Positions 45,390 to 57,782 of a stretch of DNA of 64,000 nucleotides are shown here, piece by piece. The notes below the pieces were generated by a model that was not told where the DNA came from, ran no database searches, and saw only the letters and a list, made by a program, of their open reading frames with translations. The translations under genes were made by a program, and so were the position numbers. Source of the stretch: Aquilaria yunnanensis (lineage: Eukaryota; Streptophyta; Magnoliopsida; Malvales; Thymelaeaceae); the NCBI GenBank assembly GCA_039654915.1, contig CM077594.1:89170893-89234892 (forward strand). The letters are read 5' to 3'. The stretch's first letter is position 1. The number at the start of each line of letters is the position of its first letter.

Positions 45390-48300
45390 TTCATGAGTTG
45401 AGCGTATAAAATTTGATTTATTTTATTTTGCTTTGCTTATTCTTGTGCCATTTATATGTTGTATTTAGTTGTTATAGGCATGTAATATATATGCATTGAT
45501 AACATGAAGATCTACACTCGAGCTTCCTTAACTTAACCATATTTTTTCGAAGTGGAATTGGTGTTGTTGTCCTTGTGAGACCATGATCTCCAAGCCTTCA
45601 CTAGTTTTAGGTAGCAAAGTAGTATATTTGCCTTTTAAGACAGTAATCTTTGCATGGGCCCATGAAACGCTATACCCTAAATTAATCATTTCCTTACATA
45701 AACCCCCGTGGATCAAGAATCAGGCTGTCATTATATCAATTGATTAGCGATGAGAATCAGGAACCACCTTAAGCCTTTTGTTAAACCACCTGTATGCATA
45801 TAGAATACTCAACTTAACCATAGAACCAATCATAAAATTTCTATCATTTATGAATACCATAGGCATATTGTTACACCATTTTGTTACCTTGTTCATAAGC
45901 TTTTGCTTTAATTATTTCAATTATTAGTTTTCTTTGTGTTTTATATTTATTTCATAGCTCTAATTTTATCATCTCATATTAGCCCACATGCTATTTGTCT
46001 ATATTAATTGTTTTCTAACTTGTTACTAAATTTATTCTTTTTGTTCTCTTGTTTTTTTTGTTGTTTCAAGCAAAACTTTTTTATATATCAGGCTATACTC
46101 ACTTTTAACTTTCTTTTTGAAGTTCTAAGGTAGTAGATGACCAATCTCATTCAGTGCATGCATACATCACTCATCACTTTCGTGCATTCATACTATGAAA
46201 TGGTCATTTCATTTAATGTGCAAAATTTTCATCTCAAGTTGGTAGATTCACAAATGACATTAAGCAAGGCAAATGCAATCTTCAAGAAGACCTTATGTAA
46301 TGTTTGGATAAAGGATGTTTTTATGTCCCTTTTTGTGGACGGAAAAAGCATATGTTTAAGAAGAATTTTTTAGCTAGATCCAAGCTAGAGGTCTACACAT
46401 AGAGCATGTCAAAGTAACTTAATAGTAAAAGTCTCCCAGATTTAGTCCAGAATCTATGGTGTAGCCTTTGTTAAATGAACATTTGTTATCCTTTTATTTT
46501 ACAATAAAAAGATTTAACATGTACATTTCACCGTCTTTCAATAAAAACCCACATTTTACATCAATTTCACCATTTTTGCCATTATAGCATCAATTTCACC
46601 CTTTTTTCCATTATACCTTTTTTTATAAACGAACAAAAAAGAAACAATGATGCCCTTTGGTGGAAATGAGAGTTTAATAGTGGTGACTTTGAAAATGCTG
46701 TCAAGTCTAAAGAGAAAGATTTCAGATGTGACACCTTAGCTTTTATAACGATTGGGTACCTTAACCTCATTACAAAAGGTTTTTTTACTGGATATTGGCA
46801 AAAAATAGTCCTTATCACATTAAATGCCTCCAGTGTAATCTCATGATTGCTCAATCAGAAAATGTACGTGATTTCTCAAAAAGCAAACAAAGAAAACTTC
46901 TCCAAAATAAAAGAAGAAATAAATGCAAAAAGGCAAATTCAAAGGAAAGGAGATCGGGAGCAAGGTGAGCAACAAATGTCACTTGAGTGATCTCATTTGA
47001 TTACTATTTCATACAAACACTATAAGGGGAGCTATTCAGTACATCACAAAGGTTCTTCTATTGCATGCCCCTAACTCATCAAAGCCATAGTTCACAAAAA
47101 AAAAAAACAAAGCATAAGGGCTCATTGGGCTATAACCTTTGACTCATTGGGCTATAACCTCTGACATAGCCTAGCAAAAGTTATAGCATAAAAAAATGAA
47201 AAAAATGAAAAGATAAGAAAAAAAGAAAAATGAGCTATGGATTCTAGATTGAAAACATGCAAATGCAGTTTAGAAGAAAAAAAAAGTAGCATTTAAGGCA
47301 AGTTCTCAAGAATCAAGCAAGATTTGGATCAAAGTAGTACAATTAGGGCTATTCTCCATTGTGTTTTTCAAAAGCAAACCATTACAAAAGTTGGTGGCAA
47401 CAGATGAAATTCGACTCGACTCTTTGGAAAAGGTGGTAGATTCAGGATTAGCATTATTAGGTTTTCTAAGGCGTTCATATCTACTCATGGGTGGTATTAA
47501 AAAGTCGCCCTTCTTTTACATTGTTGAAACTTGTCCCTCTTTACATCGTCCAAACATGACCTTCCTCTTTTACTTCAACCAGGTATTTACTTCTTAATAC
47601 CATTTATCAACAGAAAGACCACTATCATGTTTCTACATTTTACCTTGTGCATTTTGCATTTTTTGAGTTGGAAAGAAAAGCAATAATTGAACATCTTAGT
47701 CAAATACAAAAACCATAAGTTATTTTGTCAAGCTCTATAAATTGATGAAAATTTTTCTTTAAGGCTAAACTCATTAATGTATATGGGTCAAAAGTGAGGA
47801 AATGACTTAAGATTCTTCTAAAAAAAAAGTGTTTCTTGGATATAATGGGGGGCATCAAGGTATTAAGCACCATTGTTGTCTAAAAAAGGAGCAAAGGATG
47901 CACATTTTTAAATCATAAAGCCCAAGACGAAGTAAGGGATCATCAACAACTTTAAAATGAAGGCCAAAGGAGGTAAACTTGAATCTAGATACGGAGTTAG
48001 TCATCTCTCATGCATCATGATTTTCAAAAAATCTATGCATTTCACATATTGATGTTCTCACTTTTTTTTGTCAAAATCATGAGTCATTCATCATAGGTAA
48101 CATAACCATCATACACAATGCATATTTCTTTAAAATAGTTTTAAAGATAAGTCTTATAAAGGCAAGTTTGAGAAATATTCATGAGAATCTCTAAAAAAGA
48201 ATCTCTTATAAGACATGGGTTAGAGGTATTATGATGCACAACAGAGCATGGTTATCAAAAAATGGTTCAATTCTCTAGGGAAACAACAATTCAAGGTGGA

Positions 48301-48590
48301 ATTCATAAAAGTAAAACCAAATGACACTAACATGAACGTTCAGCAAGGAGTTTTCAAAATTAAAATCAAGGTAAGTTCTCACTATCAAAGAAATCATGGT
48401 TTATTTTCATACGTATGGGGCAAATTTGAGATGTTGACATCCATGAGCTATCACATCATCCTTATTATCTCAAAGCCATTTTCAGAAAATTGTTTCCCTA
48501 AGGTATTTTCCCAAAGATCATTTCAAGACAGTTTTAAAGGTACTTTTAAGGCATCTCAAGACACTTTCAAGTTTCAAGGTTCCTCGTTGG
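45390..48590 (+). other. Interior of the gypsy derivative, no coding domain seen
   Basis: AT-rich with short frames only. Small direct duplications occur at 46558/46588 (CATCAATTTCACC) and 47127/47151 (CTCATTGGGCTATAACCT). None of the short frames shows CCHC, DTGA, YLDD or integrase motifs. Confidence 0.5.
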
Positions 48591-48599
48591 ACAAACTTC

Positions 48600-50270
48600 A
48601 TTTGAAAAATGTACTCATTTTGTGGAATGTCACTTTTAAGATTCATTTATTTTATGGAATCTTTGGCTTTATGGAAATTTATTCATTTTTTGAAAATTTT
48701 CACTTTTAATATTCTCACTCATTTTGTGGAATTTCTAACTTTTTTTAAATTTACTCATTTTGTGGAATTTCTCACATTTAAGATTCAGTCATTTTGTGTT
48801 TAGTTTCTTTAAATTTCACTCATTTTTTCACCTTTGACTCATTTTGTAGAATTTCTCATCTTCAAAATTCACTCATTTTCTGGAATCTCTAGCTTTTTTA
48901 AAATTCACTCATTTTAGTGGAATCTCTAGCATTTTTTGGATTCACTCATTTTGTGGGATTTCTCACTTTTGAGATTCACTCATTTAGTGGAATCTTCAAA
49001 TTTTTAAAATTCACTAATTTGTGGAATATCTTACCCTTAAAATTCACTCATTTTGTGAAATTTCTCATATTCAAGATTCACTCATTTTGTGGAATATTTA
49101 GCTTTTTAAATTCACACATTTTGTGTAATTTCTCACTTTCAAGATTCACTTATTTTGTGGAATATCTAACTTTTTTTAAATTCACTCATTTTGTAGAATT
49201 TCTCATCTTTAAGATTCACTCATTTTGTGAAATCTCAATATTTTTTAAATTCACTCATTTTGTGAAAATTTTCACCTTTGAGATTCATAATTTTGTGGAA
49301 TCTTCAGTTTTTTGAAATTCACTCATTTTGTAGAATTTATCACCTTTGAGATTCACTCATGTTGTGGAATATCTATCTTTTTTTAAATTCACTTATTTTG
49401 TGAAATTTTTCACCTTCGAGATTCACTATTTTGTGGAATCTTCAACTTATTGAAATTCATTTATTTTGTAGAATTTCTCACCTTCGAGATTTACTCTTTT
49501 GTGGAATCTCTAGCTTTTTTAAAAATAACTCATTTTGTGAAATTTCTTATCTTCAAGATTCACTTATTTTGTAGAAAATCTAGCTTTTTGAAAATTCACT
49601 CATTTTGCTAAATTTCTCACCTGTGAGATTCCCTCATTTTTTAGAATCTCTAGTTTTTTTTTTTAAATTCATTCATTTTGTGGAATTTCTCACTTTTGAG
49701 ATTCACTCATTCTGTGGAATCTCTAGCTTTTTTAAATTAATTTTGTAAAATTTTTCATATTCAAGATTCACTCGTTTTGTGGAATGTATAGCTTTTTTTA
49801 AATTTACTCACTTTGTGAAATTTCTCACCTTCGAGATTCACCCATTTTATGAAATCTCTAACTTTTTTGAAATTTACTCATTTTGTGAAATTTTTCATCT
49901 TCAAGATTCACTCATTTTGTGAAATTTTTAGCTTTTAAAATTCACTCATTTTAAAAATTTTCTCATATTTAAGATTCACTTATTTTGTGGAATCTCTAGC
50001 TTTTTTTAATTTCACTCATTTTGTGAAATTTCTCACCTTTGAGATTCACTCATTTCGTGGAATCTCCAACATTTTTAATATTCACTAATTTTGTAGAATC
50101 TTTAATTTTTTTTAAAATTTACTTATTTTGTGAAATTTTTCATTTTTAGGACTCACTCATTTGCTGAATCTTTAGTTTTTTTAAGATTCACTCATTTTGT
50201 GGAATCTTTAGCTTTCTTGAAATTCACTCATTTTATGAAATCATAAATTTCGAACTCATCCACTTTGAAA
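48600..50270 (+). repeat. ~36-bp minisatellite, higher-order ~71-bp dimers
   Basis: Alternating monomers of about 34-37 bases: one based on ATTCACTCATTTTGTGGAAT plus CTCTAGCTTTTTTAAA, the other on ATTCACTCATTTTGTGAAAT plus TTCTCACCTTCGAG. The array covers about 1.65 kb, so some 45 monomers, moderately diverged. Long plus-strand frames inside (for example 48248-48709 and 48917-49315) are repeat read-through (FTHFVEFLTFKIHSF-like) and not genes. Confidence 0.92.
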
Positions 50271-50439
50271 TTCACACTTTTAATGGAATTATTCTAAGTT
50301 TAGTTGTTTTCTTAAAAGTTTTTACTTGAAATCACAAAGAATGTTCCTTAATCTCACTGTTAGGTAAAACTGATGTTTCAAAGATAAGGTAATTCTATTT
50401 CTCGTAACTTAGATCAAACTGAGGTTTTAAAAGTGTCAA

Positions 50440-51390
50440 AGTTCTTTGTCTCAGAGGTTATCAGATGTGATAAAAAGTCAGGGTGTTCAACCTCAAAAGA
50501 ATTTGAAGGTGGTAAAGAGACAAGGTTCTCTTCCTTAAGGGTCATCAGATGCGGTAAAGAGTTAAAGTGCTTTACCTTAAAAGAATTTAGAAGTGGTAAG
50601 AAAACAGAGTTCTCTACGTCAGGGGTAATCAAAAGTAATAAAGAGTTAGGGTGCTTTACCTCAAAACAATTTAGAAGTTGCAACAAGACAGAGTTTTCTA
50701 CCTCGAAGACAATAAAATGTGATAAAAAGACAGGGTTCTCTACCTTAAAGGCAATAAGAGGTGGTAAAGAAGGAGTTCTTTACCTCTTAAATCATAGAAA
50801 GAGAGGGTTTTTTACCAAAAGTAAACGGAATGAGAGAAGAGTTTCTCCCTTCCATGTAACAATAGGAAGGTTCCTATTGAAAATGGTAAGGAAGGTCCCT
50901 TAACCCTTAAACAAAATAGGAAAGAGGTTTTTCTCCTAGGTTTAGAAGTAATAAGAAGGTTCTTATTACAAAATGCCAAGAAAGTTCCTAAACCCGGTAG
51001 ACAAGGAGAAAAAGGTTTTCTCCTTAAGTTCTTGGATGATAGGAAGGTTCTTATTATGGAGGTAATAAAGAAGGTTCCTTAACCTCACAAATTAGAAAAA
51101 TATTTTTCTTCTTACGATTTTTTTTACAATAAGAATGTTCATATTGCAAAAAGGCAATCAGAGTTCTTTAGCCTGGTGAGGAAGAACGAAAGAGTTTTTG
51201 TCCATAGATTCTTAAACGATAAAAGATTTTATATCGTATAGGTAATAAGAAAGGTTTTTTAGCATCAAAGAAAATGAGAAGAAGGTTTTCCTCCTTAAGA
51301 TTTTTGACAGTGGAAAGGTTCTTATTGTCCCAAACAGAAAATTGGACAAACTTTGATAACGGCTTTGCATGCATCATGTCCCAAGCATGT
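50440..51390 (+). repeat. Array of diverged short hairpins with GAA-GG-TTC centres
   Basis: Successive 20-24 base palindromes lie roughly every 25-45 bases and have different stems. Perfect ones: GGTAAAG/CTTTACC (50553-50576); GGTAAAGAA/TTCTTTACC (50763-50784); AATAGGAA/TTCCTATT, loop GG (50861-50878); GTAATAAGAA/TTCTTATTAC, loop GG (50948-50969); AAGGAGAAAA/TTTTCTCCTT, loop AGG (51003-51025). Several near-perfect ones lie between and after them (for example near 50885, 50918, 51045, 51062, 51105 and 51225). A plus-strand frame at 50433-50903 is repeat read-through with a Lys/Gly/Ser-rich period and no domain. Confidence 0.85.
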
Positions 51391-51403
51391 AAAGATGAGC
51401 TGT

Positions 51404-53262
51404 TGTTGACACCTAATTTTATTCAGACGCTAATTTTGGTTTAGTTTTAGGTTAGAAAAAGTTGGTTTAGAAGTATTTTTGTTTTTAGGGTCAATTTGGT
51501 CATTTTTTAGGACATATGGATCAACTCAGTCATTTCAGAACTTATGGAGTTTGTAGGATTAGACACATTTAAATTATGTTGTTACTTTAAGTTATAAATT
51601 TTTAGGGATTTAGAATTGACATCTAGAGTTAAAATAGGAATTCACTTTGCGTAGGTACTAATTTGGGGATCCTAAAAGTCTTTTGGGGTCAATTTAGGCA
51701 AAAAGAAATTGAAGTTTGGGAGCAAATTGAGAGTTTTTAGAAACTGTTTAGGCAAAAAAGTTAATTTTGGATCAAATCTGTCAAGTCCACAAAGTTTCAT
51801 GTAAATTCGGTATGTTTATAAAGTTTTAGGAAAATCTAAAAATTTTTACAAAGTTTTGGGCCCAATTGACAAATTTGGGAAGCATTGGGTGAGATTGGAA
51901 ATTCACATAGAGTCTGGGGCTGGACCAGCAGCTGAAGAGTTTTTGTGGATCTGGACTAATATTTTCACCAAATTATCTCCTTAACAGGTATAAACCTCTT
52001 CAAATTGGATTTGGATGAGGTTTAATCCCTATAATCCTTATTAATCACGTTCATGCCTCCCTTAGTAAAAATATGGGTCACCATTTGATAGATTCATTGA
52101 AAAAAGCTGAGAATTTTGCAACCCTAAGCTTCAGTTAGAAAAAAAAAAAAAAAAGGATGAAACTGCATCTTTAGTCCCTATTTTCTCACAACCGTTCACC
52201 CTAGAGCCTTAAGCTTTGCCTTCCAGCTGCGGCCGCCCCTGGAGCTACTCTTAGCTATTCGACGTGTCCTGTCTTCAGTCCATCACCACCGCCAATCATC
52301 CTCGCAGCCAACTGTCCAGACGCCAGCTGTCCGTCGCCTCTCTTCGTCTAGCTCCACCTATTGCTCCTTCACGCTGCTGACATCGCTGTCCAGCACATTG
52401 CGTTCTTCCTAGTCATCCCCGATCCTCTGCCACCAGCTGCCCCTGCCCGTCATCTTAACCACCGCCGTCCGAGCCCAAGCCGCCACCGTTCAAGGAATTA
52501 GAGGTGATTCAATCGTGAACCGGCCAGGAGACCCAGTTAGCTTATCTCTCTTTGGTAAAACTCGCACTTAAGCCCCTGATCTTTTAATTGCGTTCGTTCT
52601 GGTCCCTATGTTTCTTTGTTTTTTTTCAATTCAGTCACTAACAACATTGTTTTTTTCGTTTATTTGTGGTTTAGGTTAGATAGATAATAATTAAAATAAG
52701 TTTAAATTTTATTTAATTTAGCCAATGCATCTTAAAAATCACATTTAGGGAAATTCAATTTTGCCTAGGTTGAATAAAATCCTAAAATGAATTTAAGATA
52801 ATAATAAATTTCAAAATCTATATCCAGCTGATCTAATAGGATCTATAATTTGGATAATTATTTAAAATCTTTAAAAGTAGGAAAAGAAAAATAAATATAA
52901 ACAAATTTAATATCCACATCCAAATTAAAATTAGAGATCCTTATTTAGTTGGTCCGATAGGATATATTGTTTGAAAACATTAAGATGTACATAAAACAAC
53001 AAAAATCTATTAGTAATATTTAAGAGTTCATATCTTAGTGGTTCGATAGAATCCTTGGTTTGGAAAATTTATTAAATATTTAAAAGCTAGCAAAGTAAAA
53101 TTTAAATCAAACTAATGTGTCAAATTTTTTAGTGTTAAAATAAGATTTTTTTTTAGCATAACTGCACTCCAAAACCCTTTGAACTCTCATAGGCCATTTT
53201 AAGGTGTTCATCAACCAAAGTGTAAACAAATTGATAGCGACTTCTAAAAATACGTTGCTACA
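51404..53262 (+). repeat. 3' LTR of the gypsy derivative
   Basis: Begins TGTTGACACCTAATTTT and ends GTTGCTACA. The worn purine tract AAAGATGAGC lies just before it. It holds a GC-rich block (52200-52530) at the same relative position as in the solo LTR. Length 1859 bp. Confidence 0.8.
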
Positions 53263-53509
53263 AAGACAAATAATCTAAATAGATTATTTGGATTTTAAAA
53301 AATTGTTCTATTATTTGGCTATTTGATTATGATTTTATCAAAACTAAATTTCTTAGTCAGTTATTGGATTAGTTATTGGTTCCTAAACTTAAAACAAAAC
53401 AAACTGAATAAACCAAAAATTGTAGTTATACCCATCAACCCTGAATATATAAAGTTATTTTTATTTAATTTAAACTATATATTATGAATCAGCTTTTAGT
53501 TTTAAGTAT
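53263..53509. other. AT-rich spacer between the two LTRs
   Basis: Contains CCAAAAATTGTAGTTATACC and other AT-rich text. No internal retroelement sequence or primer site is present, so the two flanking LTRs are separate insertions. Confidence 0.5.
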
Positions 53510-55451
53510 TGTTGACACTCAATTTTGTCCGGGCACTGACTTCTTACTTAAGTTTTAGGTTAGGAAAATTAGTTGAAGGGACATTTTCATTTTTAGGGAC
53601 TAATTGGTCATTTGTTTGGATTTTGGGTCATCTCTGTCATTTTAGGGTTTTGCATAGTTAGTTGGTCTAGTCACATTTATGTTATATTGATATTTTGGTC
53701 TACAAATCTTTAGAAATTTTAAGTGGTCATCTAGGGTAGAAATAGGAGTTTAGTTTAGTACCAATTTAGAATCCTAAAGGTCTTGTATGATCAATTTAGG
53801 AAAAACGGGAAAGTTTGGGGAAAAGCTAGGAATTTTTAGAGAATTTTAGGGAAAAGTTGGAATGTTTGTGGTAAATCTGTCAATTTTAGAGAGTTTGGGC
53901 TAAATCTGGTAATTTTATGAAATTCTAGGAAAATCTGGTTCTTTTTGCAAAGTTTTTGGGCTAATCAGACAACTCCTGCAAGTTTCTGGTCAAATTGAAA
54001 TTCGCACAGAATTCAGGACAGAATAGGCGGCTGGAGAGTTTTGTTGGACTTAAACTGGTGTTTCACCAGATTATATCCTAATCTCTTCAAATCTAATTTG
54101 GATCAAGTTTAAACTCTATTAAACCCAGTTAATCTCGCCTAGCCTCTCTTAGTATAAGTATGGGCCACTAATTGATGAAAAGGGGGGAGGAAAAACGAAA
54201 ATCTTAAGCTTGTAGTGAAAAAAGGTTAAACAGCAGTCTTAGCCCCAAGTCTCTCCTCCCTTCTTCCCAGAAACCCGAAGCTTCCTCCCTCGCCGCCGTC
54301 ACCCCTGTCCCCCTCCGCTGCCGACGCTTCGCCTCCTCAATCGCCGGCGCTTTAGCTTCCCAGCTGTGCGGCCGCTGCCCTCGCCGTCGCCCTCCACACC
54401 GTGCCAGCCGCCGCCGTCTCCGAAAGTCTCCCGCACCCGTTCGCTCCAAGCCTTGCCGTCGTCGTCCTCTGCCCATCCCGCCGCCAGCCACACAGCCGCC
54501 CACGAGTGAAGCCCAGGCCGCCAACTGCTCCTCCGTCGTCGGTGAAGAAGAGAATCAGATACGATCCCATCGTGACCCGGATCGCGACCCGCGAACCCGA
54601 CCCGTCCGCCCAGTCAATCCTTAACCTCTTCGGTAAAACCCCTGTTTAGCCCTCTTGTTATTTTTATTTCGTTCGTTAAGTCACTAACCTATTTTTATTT
54701 TGCATACAGGTCACTGACAGCAAGTTTTTCTTTATTTGTTTTTCTTTGTTTCTTTCTTATTTGTTTGTTTGGTCATTGATTAAATGTAGTCATTAAATCC
54801 ACATAGGAATATAACCTAAAGTGTTTGTTTTATTTTATTTTATTTTGTTTTTCTTAAATCACTTTAGTTATCTTTATTTTCTTTTAACTTTAGGATTGTG
54901 TGATTTTGTTTTCTTTATTTAATACTCATAATGCATCTTAAAATTTGATAACATATAAAGAATTATTTGTTATGTTAGGTAATTTAAATTCTTAACGATT
55001 AGAAAGAGATTAAATTAAGGCAAATTATAAGATATTTAGTAGACCCTTCAAATATTCATTCTTGGTGGTTTGATAAAATCCTGAGATGAATTATTCGTTC
55101 GAATCCGATTGATCTGATAAGACTCACGAGCTAGAACAAGATGTGGATTTGATAAAGTTCTGAGATTTCTAGGACATCTAAGATTCCATATCCGGTTGGT
55201 CTGATAAGATTCACAGTTTGGAATTAAATTAAATAAAATTCATTAAAATGATTTTTCAATCAAAGGTTAGGTTAAGAAATAAAGAGTCAGGAAAAGATAA
55301 AACTGAACCCCATGGTATTTCTGGGCGCTTTAATAAGGTTATTTTAGCGTAACCGACTTACGATCTTAGAATCTCTCGCAGACCACAACAGGTATCCAAT
55401 CGACTTAAATAAAACTGGTTGGTGGTGACTCCCAAAAATCACGTTGCTACA
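53510..55451 (+). mobile_element. Solo LTR of the same gypsy family
   Basis: Begins TGTTGACACTCAATTTTG and ends CACGTTGCTACA, colinear with 51404-53262 at about 70-75 per cent by eye. The flanking 5-mers AGTAT (53505-53509) and GGTAT (55452-55456) match at 4 of 5. There is no primer site or interior on either side, so it is most simply a solo LTR left by recombination. The GC-rich block at 54260-54640 is part of the LTR; long frames in it on both strands are compositional. Confidence 0.8.
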
Positions 55452-55456
55452 GGTAT

Positions 55457-56580
55457 AGAATGAAATATTATCAACTATTATCATATTTTTCAAGTTATAT
55501 ATTTTTTTTAATTACCATGTGTTTAGTTCTAATAAAAATTAATTGAATTATAAAAATTGGATAAACCAAATTATAATTTGGATAAAAATTGAAACAACTG
55601 AATTAAAATTCAGATGGTTTAAATCAATTTTAATATAAAATTCAAATTATTTTGATCAAATTTGTAAAAATTTAAAATAAATTAGATTATTTTATTTAGA
55701 TCGGTTTCAAACTAATCCAAACAAACAAACACCCCTTTGGGTTAAGTAAAAAGAAGTACATACTAAGCTTAGAGAAATTCTTGCCCAGTTGAAGTTTACA
55801 AGGCAACCCGGTGGGCCAAAATTAATGAAAGCTAATTAATGTACGAAATTTTCTTAAATTTAAAATATGTATCATTTAACTTATAAAACTTATAGAACTT
55901 ATTCATTTTTTTCATAGATAAAATTGTCATATAAGTACGCATTTACGTGGTTTAAGACGTAATTCATGGATTTTGGTTGCTAAGTGGATTTCTCCATGAA
56001 ATATGAACCAAAGTCAATGTACGTTATTAGTTGTTTCACCACCTCAACAAATGCCCCTGTACAATTGTCGAAGTTTGAACTTCTAACAGTAAAAAATTAA
56101 AGAAAAAGTTATAATTACTCATGAGGATTATCCTAACCTACAGATTGTCCTCTTTATTTTTGAAAGCCTACACTTCACATTTTGATTTTTTCGTATTATT
56201 CAATAACAACTTTTGAAATAATAATTTAAACTATATGATAGTTATATCTCAGTAATATCGATCTCTCTAATATTTTTTTTATAGTTTATAGACATTTTAA
56301 ATTATCAATTTTTCTTTATGTAAATGCATCTTTCTTCTTGTAAATACATGTCTGTATTTTTTAAAGGTCGGTTAGCTATGAAAAAAATATCAAAAATCTT
56401 GGAATTACTAGAACATGGTTATTAAATAATTTAATTTAAAATTTTAGAAGTTATTGTCAGATACTGTAAAGGAAGTAGGAGGTAAAGTATAAGGTTTTGA
56501 AAATAGATGGGCAATGTGTAGGTTGGATAAACCATATGGGACCCTTTTTAATTTACACAAAATTAAACTACATATTTTAA
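55457..56580. other. AT-rich intergenic DNA
   Basis: No gene is supported. 55500-55730 is dominated by AAATTATAA/TTTAAATCAATTTTAA text and resembles a decayed AT-rich transposon end. Ends were not found. Confidence 0.4.
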
Positions 56581-56582
56581 TA

Positions 56583-57780
56583 CTACCTCCGTCCTATATT
56601 TTTTACATCATTTGACTTTTTCATATGGTTTGACTTAAATTTATTCATATTACTATTTGTTAGAAAAAGTTTTTAAAAAATATATTTGAAAGCTATATGT
56701 CTTGATTTATCATTTTTATATAAAAGTTCTTCATAGCCTCTGATACCTAATTGGTTTTAGCACTGCTTGGTTATTGTTGGATTAGTTTGAGCTTGGTTCT
56801 AGTTATTTGTTAGTCATATACTTCAAATTCATTCTAGCTTACTTAGAAGGTTCGGCTTGATCCAATTCTCTTCCCTTTATTCGGTGCCACAAAAATGAGT
56901 AGTCTCTTTGTAACCAATTTTATGTTTCTGTTATCTCTTAAAGTCTTACGTTGTCGTTGGTTTGTAAGATACCATTTGATTCATTTTTAATTAGAAAGAA
57001 ACATCTTTTGTCAAAAATAAAAAGAATATATGTGTAGTTTAAAAAGAACATACACTTAGTGCCAAAGAAAATATCCAACTTTCTATTGTTTTTACACTAC
57101 CAGTTTTCATGCACTTGGTGCAAAAGAAAATATGTCTCTTTATGCATTGCTATTTATTCTCTTATAAATTTGTTTATTTTTCAGTATCAATATGTTCTTT
57201 TCTTCCTATTCTTTTTTTGTTGTTTCTATATGTTTTTTTATGCATTGTTATTTATTCTTTTATAAAACTATTTTTTTTTTTAATCCTATATGCTCTTTTG
57301 TTTATATTCTTTTTTAGTGCCTATATCTTCTTTTATTATTAATTATTCATTCTTTTGGCCCAACTATCTATTTTTCTTTGTTAGCAGACAAATTTTTAAA
57401 AATAAAAAAAGTACATAAATTAAAAAAATAAGTAATATAAAATATTAAAATTAACTAAAACGGGGAGTAAGAGGAAGAAGAAGTTAAATAGAAAAGAAAA
57501 AAGAAGTAAAACAAAAAAAATTAAAGTAAAAAAAAAGCTTGAAAGTGGAAAAGGGAAAAAAATTAAAAAAGGAAAACCTAGAAGAGTGGACAAAAAGTGA
57601 CAAAGCAACGTGTCAAAATTTGAACCCTAACCATCAACTGGTCCACCTAATGTGTTACCAAGTCTGTCAAACTCAAAGGCATTGCTAAATCTAAAATTAA
57701 TATTATAACTATTAACGTGTGTCCAGGTGCAACCAGTATAGTGTACATGCAAGATTTATCGAAAAATAGGACGAATGGAG
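56583..57780. mobile_element. Stowaway/Tc1-mariner-type element, about 1.2 kb
   Basis: Left end CTACCTCCGTCCTATATTTT and right end (reverse complement) CTCCATTCGTCCTATTTTTC are inverted repeats of the Stowaway type. TA flanks both (56581-56582 and 57781-57782). The left subterminal region matches the small MITE at 24722-24947. It contains the dispersed repeat at 56745-57020, then AT-rich sequence with chance frames, and no transposase. Confidence 0.7.
56745..57020 (+). repeat. Dispersed repeat, copy 2 (partner at 10200-10480)
   Basis: Parallel to 10200-10480 in the same order and orientation (TTGGTTAT-type opening, GGCTTGATCC, TTCCCTTTATTCGGTG, GTAGTCT, TTTCTGTTA, AAGTCTTA). It lies inside the Stowaway-type element, so it was either carried by it or inserted into it. 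Confidence 0.6.
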
Positions 57781-57782
57781 TA

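Larger units (their letters stand above)
45021..53262 (+). mobile_element. Non-autonomous Ty3-gypsy (Tat/Ogre-like) retroelement derivative
   Basis: A truncated 5' LTR (about 45021-45366) matches the last ~340 bases of the LTR at 51404-53262 and of the solo LTR at 53510-55451. Shared text includes AGATCCTTAT, TGTACATAAAACAA, AATATTTAAGAGT, TTTGGAAAATTTATTAAATA and TTTTAGCATAAC. Right after the 5' LTR comes a primer-site-like sequence, then about 6 kb without any gag, protease, RT or integrase motif I can find. The second half of the interior is tandem repeats. In Tat-lineage gypsy elements tandem repeats in the 3' untranslated region are known, which fits. The upstream part of the 5' LTR and therefore the left target duplication are missing. 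Confidence 0.65.

Noticed and set aside
48248..49315. Long plus-strand frames (153 and 132 codons) rich in FTHFVEFLTFKIHSF
   Set aside because: They are read-through of the 36-bp minisatellite; indels between units change frame repeatedly and no start or domain is conserved.
50414..50903. Frames on both strands with ~38-residue periodicity
   Set aside because: Produced by the hairpin repeat; palindromic DNA gives open frames on both strands.
54204..54649. Gly/Arg-rich and Pro/Ser-rich frames
   Set aside because: They lie in the GC-rich block of the solo LTR, with the equivalent block in the neighbouring LTR not conserving any frame.
57059..57608. Phe/Leu-rich frames on both strands
   Set aside because: Low-complexity T-rich or A-rich DNA inside the Stowaway-type element.
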